Below, piece after piece: positions 34,401 to 40,960 of a stretch of DNA of 64,000 nt (position 1 is its first letter; each line of letters begins with the position of its first letter). The stretch lies in contig NZ_LR593886.1 in assembly GCF_901538265.1 (NCBI RefSeq), forward strand, positions 6,903,738 to 6,967,737, in the 5' to 3' direction. The translations under genes and the position numbers were made by a program. This DNA comes from Gemmata massiliana. Lineage in GTDB: Bacteria; Planctomycetota; Planctomycetia; Gemmatales; Gemmataceae. Below the pieces are notes generated by a model, which saw nothing but the letters and a program-made list of their open reading frames with translations, did no database searches and had not been told where the DNA came from.

Positions 34401-34559
34401 CGGAAGTCACTCGACGGCACGAAGGCGAAGCTCTCGAACGAGAAGTTCGTGGCCGGTGCCCCGCCGGAGGTGGTGCAGCAGCAGCGCGATTTGGTGACCG
34501 ATGTCGAGAAGCAAATCGCCGCGATGGAAGAGAACTTGAAGGACTTGCAATCGGCCTGA
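31434..34559 (+). CDS. valS: Valyl-tRNA synthetase
   Basis: 1041 residues from ATG 31434. PPPNVTGALHMGHALN gives the HIGH motif (HMGH, residues 53-56) and GMSKTKGN the KMSKS motif (residues ~624-628). The editing domain (CP1) and C-terminal coiled-coil arm (AAEIKRLEKQIGDKRKSLDG) are present. The enzyme charges tRNA-Val. Two insertions stand out: about residues 445-527, with lower-GC codons than the rest, and a zinc-ribbon-like block with C668-x2-C671 and C691-x2-C694. It is close behind cimA, so both may share the attenuator. Confidence 0.95.
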   Translation: MATELPKAYDSKAAQEKWLTFWEERGYFHSKPDSTKKPFTIVIPPPNVTGALHMGHALNNTLQDVLIRWRRMQGYNALWMPGTDHAGIATQSVVERLVFTQEKKTRHDLGRDELVKRIWEWKDKYETRILGQLREMGASCDWSRTRFTLDPVCARAVRETFFRMFRDGYIYRGKRLVNWDTHLQTSVADDETYTEDTKSGFWTFKYAVDGAADTFISFSTTRPETMLGDTAVCVHPSDERYKALIGKFVVQPHTGRKIPIIADGQLADPTLGTGCVKVTPAHDPNDYACWQRNLQVWANDLHGGIINILNPDGTINENGGEYKGMDRYKAREAVTKKMEELGLYVEKADRIVPLKFSDRSKTPIEPLLSDQWFVKMADRDDGKAGLAQMTMDAVTDGRVKFFPERYARSYLDWLGEKRDWCISRQLWWGHRIPVWSDGCVDIRDMEEHIQRLQQDPALQAGAAAGDLVITKQSDEALARQYEEIRAKGTREALEEYRKIRRERPPHYVHVSLRVENPLHTERLVKHGFNQSDDVLDTWFSSALWPHSTLGWPGPVLPEDKPGRVAPDWEKDRYYYPTSVLVTNRDIITLWVARMVLTGLYNLNEIPFSHVYIHPKVMDGFGEGMSKTKGNGVDPLDIIDRYGTDAMRYGMVKLATETQDSRLPVSNVCPHCGKEVPVKQEHMYMRTKKLACPECKQPFRPGGPWPTDDPELKTAKQGSDRFEEGRNFANKMWNATRFLLMNLEGYTPGPVKLDELPTEDKWLLSRLATTTKAVTAALEGYHFSDVARLLYDFVWSEFCDWYIEMSKGRLKDATARPLAQRVLAGVLDGILRLVQPVMPFVAESLWQALNEAAPERGLPAPAKAEESVCIAHWPSYPELWISAEVEARFARMQDLVKSVREVRNRYQVDDKTRLDVSVKCSETVAADFNALAAFIGPLAGIATLTAGPTASKPKQAGGIVRPEFEAYVSLAGLIDVAAEIKRLEKQIGDKRKSLDGTKAKLSNEKFVAGAPPEVVQQQRDLVTDVEKQIAAMEENLKDLQSA

Positions 34560-34583
34560 TCGCGAGAACAAGTCCAAGTGCAG

Positions 34584-34629
34584 CCGGGAACGATTGGTGT
34601 GGTAACATGACTACACCTGCCGTTCCCGG
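34584..34629 (+). terminator. Composite hairpin after valS
   Basis: Outer arms CCGGGAACG (34584-34592) and CGTTCCCGG (34621-34629) enclose an inner stem GGTGTGGT/ACTACACC. It starts 25 bp after the valS stop. There is no clear T-run, so termination is only probable. Confidence 0.45.
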
Positions 34630-34964
34630 TTGCGTTCGACCCAGCGACGATTTTCACAGCCGCGCGAACCTTTTCGCGCCGACAAGCCTCGTCCCAATGT
34701 ATCCTTGCTCGCAGAACGTTCACTAGTTCGTCGGACTAGTGGACGCGGAGCAACAATCCGGCTCCAGTCACGCTGAACAGAACACATTTCTTCCGACAAT
34801 CGCCCCTTAAAACGCTGCTCTTGAGCATAGTCCACTGGACTACAGGACAGCATCTTCGCGCAGCCGTAAGAGGGCGCTATGGGGCGTGTATAAAAGTAAT
34901 TCGGGCGCTGTAGCCCGGCGCACTCGACCGAACCCGCCTTATCGCTCACGCCGAGGGACCATCC
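34630..34964. promoter_or_regulatory. Intergenic regulatory region of the RND operon with two palindromes
   Basis: 335 bp without a supported gene. It contains CACTAGT (34721-34727) facing ACTAGTG (34735-34741) with a 7-base gap, and a perfect 15-base palindrome TAGTCCACTGGACTA (34828-34842). A TATAAA-like sequence near 34890 may be a -10 box. The palindromes are candidate repressor operators for the efflux genes. Confidence 0.4.
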
Positions 34965-36290
34965 ATGTACCACCGCCGAATCGGGCTGAGCGCAGTTCTC
35001 CTCGCGGCGGCAAGCGCCCTGGCCGGGTGCCAGCCCGCGAAACCCGAGGCGCCGAAGTTCCCCGCCCCTGTAGTCACCGTCGTTCGCCCCGCGGTCGTGC
35101 CTGTACGCGACTACTGGGTCTACAACGGGTACCTCGATACCACAAAAGCCGTCGAAGTGCGGTCCAAGATCCGCGGGTTCCTCAAGGACGTCAAGTTCAT
35201 CGAGGGTACCGAGGTCGCGGCCAACACCCCACTCTACACGATCGACAAACTGGAGTACGAGACCTCCGTCAAGAAGGCGGCTGCAGAGCTCCTCAAGAGC
35301 GAGGCGCAGATCAAGAGTTGGGAAGCCCAGATCGTTCAATCACGGGCTGACCTGGACCGCGTGAACCGGCTCGGCGCCGGCGGGATCGAATCGAAGTTCC
35401 GCGAGGAAGAAGCGCGGGCCACGCTCGACGTGCGCATTGCCGAACTCAAGGCTGCGGAAGCCAACCGGGACGCCGCGAAAGCCGCACTCCACTCCGCCGA
35501 GATCCTCCTGGGCTACACTGACATCCGCGCGAAGATCGGCGGCCGCATCAGCCGGACGCTCGTGGACGAGGGGAACCTCGTTCAGGCCGACACCACACTT
35601 CTGACGACCATCGTGCAGGTGGACAAGCTGTACGTGTATTACGACGCCCCGGAATCCGACTTCCTGGCGTACCAGAAGACGCTCATCAAATCGTCGAGTC
35701 CGAGTCTGAGTACCCAACAGATCGGTCTCGAAGTCGGGGTCGGCGATGAAATGGACTTCCCCCACGAAGGGTTCATCGACTTCCGCGAGAACCGCGTGGA
35801 AACCGCGACCGGGACCATCCGCGTGCGCGGGCGCCTGGATAATCCGGTGCTCTCGAACGGCGTCCGGTTGCTCTACCCCGGCATGTTCGCCCGCATCCGG
35901 GTGCCGAAGAGCGACAAGGTGCCGACGCCCGTGATCCCCGAAGACTGCCTCCTCAGCGGTCAGGAGGGGCGGTTCGTCTTCGTCGTGAACCCCGAAGGGA
36001 TCGTCAAGAAGCGGCTCGTCACGGTCGGCGCGAACTTCTGGAAAATTCCCACCACGGAACCGGGGGTGGCCGTGCCGAGTTGGGTGGCGGTGAACCCGAA
36101 ACCCGCTCCCCCGAAAGAGGGCCAGCCGCCCGCGGAGACGCGCAAGAACATCAAGTCCGTCGTCGCGATCACGGCCGGGCTGAAGCCCGACGATCGCGTG
36201 ATTCTCGCTGGCCTGCACGCGGTCCGGCCCGATGCGCCGGCCGTGCCCGACGAGTGGGTGTTGAACCCACCCGTCGAGTCCAAGAAATAG
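34965..36290 (+). CDS. RND efflux periplasmic adaptor lipoprotein (membrane-fusion protein)
   Basis: 441 residues from ATG 34965. Lipobox LAGC follows a signal peptide (MYHRRIGLSAVLLAAASALAG). The order barrel-lipoyl-coiled-coil is typical: GFLKDVKFIEGTEVAANTPL and DIRAKIGGRISRTLVDEGNL are the two lipoyl half-motifs, with a helical hairpin between. The protein bridges the inner-membrane RND pump to an outer-membrane channel. The pump gene follows after 44 bp; no TolC-like gene lies in the window. Substrate unknown. Confidence 0.92.
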   Translation: MYHRRIGLSAVLLAAASALAGCQPAKPEAPKFPAPVVTVVRPAVVPVRDYWVYNGYLDTTKAVEVRSKIRGFLKDVKFIEGTEVAANTPLYTIDKLEYETSVKKAAAELLKSEAQIKSWEAQIVQSRADLDRVNRLGAGGIESKFREEEARATLDVRIAELKAAEANRDAAKAALHSAEILLGYTDIRAKIGGRISRTLVDEGNLVQADTTLLTTIVQVDKLYVYYDAPESDFLAYQKTLIKSSSPSLSTQQIGLEVGVGDEMDFPHEGFIDFRENRVETATGTIRVRGRLDNPVLSNGVRLLYPGMFARIRVPKSDKVPTPVIPEDCLLSGQEGRFVFVVNPEGIVKKRLVTVGANFWKIPTTEPGVAVPSWVAVNPKPAPPKEGQPPAETRKNIKSVVAITAGLKPDDRVILAGLHAVRPDAPAVPDEWVLNPPVESKK

Positions 36291-36334
36291 TCCGCGCCCC
36301 GCGCCCTTCGCCCCAACCCACACGCGGTCGCCGC

Positions 36335-39300
36335 ATGATTTCGCGCTTTTTCATCGATCGCCCGATTTTCGCCAACGTGCTCGCCGTCCTCACGCTCCTG
36401 TTCGGCGCGGTGGCGCTGTACCGGCTGCCGGTCGAGCGCTACCCACCGATCACCCCGCCCACGGTGCAGGTGAGCGCCAACTACCCCGGTGCGAACGCGA
36501 AGGTGGTGACCGACACGGTCGCCGCCCCCATCGAGCAGCAGATCAACGGCGTAGAGAACATGATGTACATGTCCTCCACGAGTTCCGCCGACGGCTCGTA
36601 TGGGCTCACGATCACGTTCGAGATCGGCACCAACCTCGACGACGCGCAGGTTCTCGTGCAGAACCGGTTGAGCGTGGCCGAACCGCAGTTGCCCGAAGAG
36701 GTGCGCAGACAGGGCGTGACGGTCCGCAAGCAATCGTCCGCCATCATTCTGGCGATCTCCATGACCGCACCGCCGCCCAAGGACCGCTACAACCTGACGC
36801 TCGACCCTGTGGCCCTCCGGGAAACCGGAGTGACGCTCGAACAGGCACTCGCGGCGATTGCCACGGCCGGCGCACGGGCCGAGCCGCACGCGAACAAGCA
36901 GCCCCTGTGCTACCAGATCGTGGCGCCGGACACGTTCGCCGATAACGGCCCCGCAGGGGCCGACAAGTTGCGCCAGATCGCGCTGGCCCCGGCCGGGCGC
37001 GCGACCGTTCCGCTCTCGGACGTGGGGCGCGTGGACGAGTTGCCCGGCGCCTACGACGGGCTGTTCCTCTCGAACTACGCGACGCTGCGGTTGCGCGACG
37101 ACCTGAGCCGCGTGCCCGGGGTGGGCGACGTGATCGTGCGCGGGGTGGGCTCGTACTCGATGCGCGTCTGGCTGAACCCGGACAAACTCGCGGCCCGCAA
37201 ACTCACCACCGAGGACGTGCTCGGGGCGCTGCGGCGCCAGAACGTGCAGGTCGCGGCCGGGCAGGTGGGCCAGCCGCCGAACCCGTCGGGCCAGCGGTTC
37301 CAGTACACGGTCACCACGCTCGGGCGCCTCAGCGACCCGGAAGAGTTCAAGAACATCATCGTCAAGTCCGGGGCGGCCGGGCAGCTCGTGTACCTGCGCG
37401 AAGTGGCGGACGTGGAACTCGGCGGGCAGTCCTACGACTCGTTCGCGTCGCGCAGCGCGTACCCGTCCGCCAACCTGCTCGTGTACCAGCTCCCCGGGTC
37501 CAACGCGCTCGAAGTGGCCAAGGGCGTGCGGGCCGCGATGGAGAAGGTGAAGCCCACGCTCCCGCCCGGGATGGAGTACAGCATCCCGTTCGACACCACG
37601 AAGTTCGTGGAGGCCGCGATCGACGAGGTGTACATTACGCTGTTCGAGGCCGGGGCGCTGGTGCTCATCGTGATCCTGGTGTTCCTCCAGAGCTGGCGCG
37701 CGCTGCTCGTGCCCGCCACCACGGTGCCCATCACCATCATCGGCGCGTTCGCGTTCATGCTGATGCTCGGGTTCTCGGTGAACCTGCTCACGCTGTTCGG
37801 GCTGATCCTGGCCATCGGGATCGTAGTGGACGACGCGATCGTGATCGTGGAGAACGCCTCGCACCACATTGAACAGGGCATGGCCCCACGAAGTGCGACA
37901 ATTCAAGCCATGAACGAGGTCACGGGGCCAGTTATCTCCATCACGTTGGTGCTGATGGCCGTGTTCCTTCCGACCGCGTTCCTCGGCGGGATCACGGGCC
38001 AGCTCTACAAACAGTTCGCGCTCACCATCGCCGCCACGGCCCTCATCAGCGCGGTAAACGCCCTCACGCTGAAGCCCGCGCAGTGCGCGCTGTGGCTCAA
38101 GCCGGTGGCGAAGAAGGGGTGGTTCTCCAAACTGTTCGACGCGGTCTACAAGCCGATCGAAGGGGCCTACGCCTGGTCCATCAAGATCCTGCTCCGGGTG
38201 TGGTGGCTCGCGCTCGTGGCGTTCCTCGCGCTCGCGGTGGGGACCGGGGTGTGGTACCAGAAAACTCCGGCCGGGTTCCTCCCGGACGAGGACCAGGGGT
38301 ACGTCATCATCGCGGTGCAACTACCGGACGCCGCGTCCATCGACCGGACGCGCGAGGTGGTGGACAAGATGAACGGCGTGTTCCGCAAGACGGAGGGCGT
38401 CGAGAACTGGTTCGTGCTCGGTGGGTTTTCGCTGCTCGACGGGACCGCGGCGCCGAACTCCGCGACCGCGTTCGCCGCATGGAAGGACTGGAAGTACCGG
38501 GAGCGCCCGGACCTGGCGCAAGAGGCGCTCGTCGGGAAGCTCCAGCGCGAGTTCGGCGGGTTCCGCGACGCCCGTATCTTCGTGCTCGTGCCGCCCTCGA
38601 TTCAGGGGCTCGGGTTCGTGGGCGGGTTCCAGATCCAGATCGAGGACCGCGAGGGCGTGGGGACTGATGTGCTCCAGGAGCGAGCGACCGCCGTCGCGAT
38701 GGCCGCGGGCCGCAACCCCGAGATCGACGCGATGAAGACCGCGAGCACGTTCCGCGCGGGCGTGCCGCAGATTTATCTCGACATCGACCGCGAGAAGGCC
38801 GAGAAGATGGGCGTGAAGATGGACGACGTGTTCGCCACACTCCAGGCGAACCTCGGGTCCGTGTACGTGAACGACTTCAACAAGTTCGGGCGCACGTACC
38901 AGCTCCGCATCCAGGCCGACAGCCGGTACCGGGGCGACACGAACGCGATCAAGCGCCTGGAGGTGCCCGGGCGCGAGGGGGGCGTGAACCCGGACGGCTC
39001 GACGCGCGTGGGGCCGCGCCCGCGGGTGCCCCTGGGCACACTCCTGAAGGACGAGATCCGCATCGGACCGCAATCCATCATCCGGTACAACCTGTACCCG
39101 ACCGCGCAGATCCCGGGCCGGGCGAACCCGGGCGTCAGTTCCAGTGACGCGATCAAGGTAATGGAAGAGGTGGCTACCCGAGAGCTCCCGCCGACGATGG
39201 GGTTCGAGTGGACCGGCCTCTCGTACCAGGAGAAGCGCGTCGGCGGGGCCGCGTTCAACCTGCTCGGTAAGCCGATCACCGAATCGTACATCGTGTTCGC

Positions 39301-40129
39301 GCTAGCCGTGTTCATGGTGTACTTGGTACTCGCGGCGCTGTACGAGAGCTGGCTCCTGCCGTTCGCGGTGATCCTGGTGGTGCCGCTCGGGTTGCTCGGC
39401 GTGGTCGCTGCTGTGAACGCACGGATCTGGCTCCACGAGTTCTACGTGCGTGCTCAAGCAGCGATCGCGAAGGGGGAAGCCACCTGGTGGCACCAGCACA
39501 TGCCGAACGTCAGCACGATGGACAACAACATCTACACGCAGATCGGGGTTGTGCTCATCATCGCACTGGCATCGAAGAACGCGATCCTCATCGTGGAGTT
39601 CGCCCGCGAGTTGCGATTCGCGGGACGGAGCATCCGTCAGGCGGCACTGGAAGCTGCACGCATGCGGTTCCGGCCGATCATCATGACGAGCTTCGCGTTC
39701 ATCTTGGGCGTGGTTCCGCTCGTGTTCGCGACCGGGGCCGGGGCCGCGAGTCGGCAGTCGCTCGGCACCGCGGTGTTCGGGGGGATGTTGACTTCGACCA
39801 TACTCGCGGTGTTCTTCGTGCCGGTCTTCTACATTGCGATCCAGGGTCTGATCGAACTCAAGAACGGCCCGCCGAAACCGCCCCCGGGCGAAGGGCTCCC
39901 CGTCGCCGGAGGCGAAACCCACGGCACGCACGGTCACGGTGCTCACAACGCCCACGAAATCCACGGAGTAGCCGCACCCGCCTCGCAACCGCCACACGCG
40001 GAGATCGCGGAACCTCCCATCGCAGAAATTATTGTGGACGAACCGCACGAGAACGGGAAACTTATTGCAGTTGAAGGGGAACAACCGGGTTCGGTCCACG
40101 AACCTCCACCAGCACCCGAAGCAAAATAG
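36335..40129 (+). CDS. RND efflux pump permease (AcrB/HAE1 type) with large insertions
   Basis: 1264 residues from ATG 36335 (MISRFFIDRPIFANVLAVLT). The proton-relay residues are present: D499/D500 in GIVVDDAIVIVENAS, and K1081 in ALASKNAILIVEFA. It is about 200 residues longer than AcrB. Residues ~150-243 are inserted in the first porter subdomain and look like a partial copy of an RND docking subdomain (VALRETGVTLEQALAAIATA, then VPLSDVGRVDELPGA). A further ~25-residue loop precedes NNIYTQIGVVLI. The C-terminal ~70 residues are histidine/glutamate-rich (GTHGHGAHNAHEIHG), suggesting metal binding. A drug or metal pump; substrate unknown. Confidence 0.92.
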   Translation: MISRFFIDRPIFANVLAVLTLLFGAVALYRLPVERYPPITPPTVQVSANYPGANAKVVTDTVAAPIEQQINGVENMMYMSSTSSADGSYGLTITFEIGTNLDDAQVLVQNRLSVAEPQLPEEVRRQGVTVRKQSSAIILAISMTAPPPKDRYNLTLDPVALRETGVTLEQALAAIATAGARAEPHANKQPLCYQIVAPDTFADNGPAGADKLRQIALAPAGRATVPLSDVGRVDELPGAYDGLFLSNYATLRLRDDLSRVPGVGDVIVRGVGSYSMRVWLNPDKLAARKLTTEDVLGALRRQNVQVAAGQVGQPPNPSGQRFQYTVTTLGRLSDPEEFKNIIVKSGAAGQLVYLREVADVELGGQSYDSFASRSAYPSANLLVYQLPGSNALEVAKGVRAAMEKVKPTLPPGMEYSIPFDTTKFVEAAIDEVYITLFEAGALVLIVILVFLQSWRALLVPATTVPITIIGAFAFMLMLGFSVNLLTLFGLILAIGIVVDDAIVIVENASHHIEQGMAPRSATIQAMNEVTGPVISITLVLMAVFLPTAFLGGITGQLYKQFALTIAATALISAVNALTLKPAQCALWLKPVAKKGWFSKLFDAVYKPIEGAYAWSIKILLRVWWLALVAFLALAVGTGVWYQKTPAGFLPDEDQGYVIIAVQLPDAASIDRTREVVDKMNGVFRKTEGVENWFVLGGFSLLDGTAAPNSATAFAAWKDWKYRERPDLAQEALVGKLQREFGGFRDARIFVLVPPSIQGLGFVGGFQIQIEDREGVGTDVLQERATAVAMAAGRNPEIDAMKTASTFRAGVPQIYLDIDREKAEKMGVKMDDVFATLQANLGSVYVNDFNKFGRTYQLRIQADSRYRGDTNAIKRLEVPGREGGVNPDGSTRVGPRPRVPLGTLLKDEIRIGPQSIIRYNLYPTAQIPGRANPGVSSSDAIKVMEEVATRELPPTMGFEWTGLSYQEKRVGGAAFNLLGKPITESYIVFALAVFMVYLVLAALYESWLLPFAVILVVPLGLLGVVAAVNARIWLHEFYVRAQAAIAKGEATWWHQHMPNVSTMDNNIYTQIGVVLIIALASKNAILIVEFARELRFAGRSIRQAALEAARMRFRPIIMTSFAFILGVVPLVFATGAGAASRQSLGTAVFGGMLTSTILAVFFVPVFYIAIQGLIELKNGPPKPPPGEGLPVAGGETHGTHGHGAHNAHEIHGVAAPASQPPHAEIAEPPIAEIIVDEPHENGKLIAVEGEQPGSVHEPPPAPEAK

Positions 40130-40143
40130 ACCTACACCGGTCT

Positions 40144-40187
40144 CGCGCGGGGCACCGGCTCAAAAGGTCGGTGCCCCGCGCGTTTTT
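40144..40187 (+). terminator. Intrinsic terminator of the RND operon
   Basis: Arms CGCGCGGGGCACCG (40144-40157) and CGGTGCCCCGCGCG (40169-40182) are perfect 14-bp complements, followed by TTTTT (40183-40187). It lies 14 bp after the pump stop codon. Confidence 0.9.
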
Positions 40188-40405
40188 AGCTCTTGTCGCG
40201 AACATTTCTCTGATGTTTCGGGTGCCGCTCCAAATGTGAGGCACCCGAAAACGTTCGCAGTTTCGGCCCTCTTCAATCCAGCGATTTCACCTCAATTTCA
40301 ACCCGTTCTCCGGTCATTCACCCCAAATCCCGTGTCGCGCCCTTGACGTGTGTGTGTCCACAAGCGAAACTACACTGAGACGAAATCTCAACAAATGAGC
40401 CGTCA

Positions 40406-40645
40406 ATGCTGATGCCCCTCGATATGGTGCGCGCCGGCGAATGGGCCGAGGTCGAAGAGGTGACCGGCCAAGCGGATTGGGTCGGGCGCCTTGCCGAACT
40501 CGGAATTCGTCAGGGCTGCCGTCTCCAGGTGGTTCAGCCCGGTGCGACTTGTCTTTTGAGAGTAGCCGGTGGGAAGCTCGGCCTGCGCGGGTGCGAGTGT
40601 GCCCAAATCCTCGTCCGCCCGGTCACCGCGGGGCACGCCGGCTGA
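40406..40645 (+). CDS. feoA: FeoA-family protein, first copy
   Basis: 79 residues from ATG 40406; ATG 40412 is possible. An SH3-like FeoA domain: MPLDMVRAGEWAEVEEVTG, VGRLAELGIRQGCRLQVVQ and the final CECAQILVRP follow the family pattern. FeoA binds FeoB and assists ferrous iron import. Its stop (TGA 40643-40645) overlaps the ATG of the next feoA by one base, so the two are translationally coupled. A weak promoter-like TTGACG lies at 40343. Confidence 0.85.
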   Translation: MLMPLDMVRAGEWAEVEEVTGQADWVGRLAELGIRQGCRLQVVQPGATCLLRVAGGKLGLRGCECAQILVRPVTAGHAG

Positions 40646-40872
40646 TGCCCACTCTCGCCGACCTCTCGCCGGGCCAACGGGCCGAAGTGCTGTCCGTCAC
40701 CGGCCCCGCCGCTCTGGTCCAGCGCCTCTACGAATTCGGGTTGCTCGAAGGCGAACAGGTGCAAGTTATCGCGCGCGCGCCGCTCGGTGACCCGCTCGAA
40801 ATCAGCCTCGGCCACTCCCGGTTGAGCCTGCGCAAATCCGAAGCCGCCGGCATCAGCGTGCGCCCACTTTAG
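40645..40872 (+). CDS. feoA: FeoA-family protein, second copy
   Basis: 75 residues from ATG 40645 (MPTLADLSPGQRAEVLSVTG). VQRLYEFGLLEGEQVQVIAR and LGDPLEISLGHSRLSLRKSEA are classic FeoA features, closer to the canonical family than the first copy. It is coupled to the first copy by an ATGA-type overlap and precedes feoB by 88 bp. A double FeoA could form a heteromer on FeoB, or one copy could be specialised; this is inference. Confidence 0.9.
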   Translation: MPTLADLSPGQRAEVLSVTGPAALVQRLYEFGLLEGEQVQVIARAPLGDPLEISLGHSRLSLRKSEAAGISVRPL

Positions 40873-40960
40873 AAATGCGGAGTCCGGACCGCGAGTAAGC
40901 CGGTCCCTCGCGTCCGCTCCCCGTTCATTTTCGTTCCGCGTTCCAGGTTCCGCATCACTT

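Noticed and set aside
35960-38320. 786-codon minus-strand open frame opposite the RND genes
   Set aside because: It is the antisense shadow of two well-recognised genes; composition is arginine/histidine-rich with no motif.
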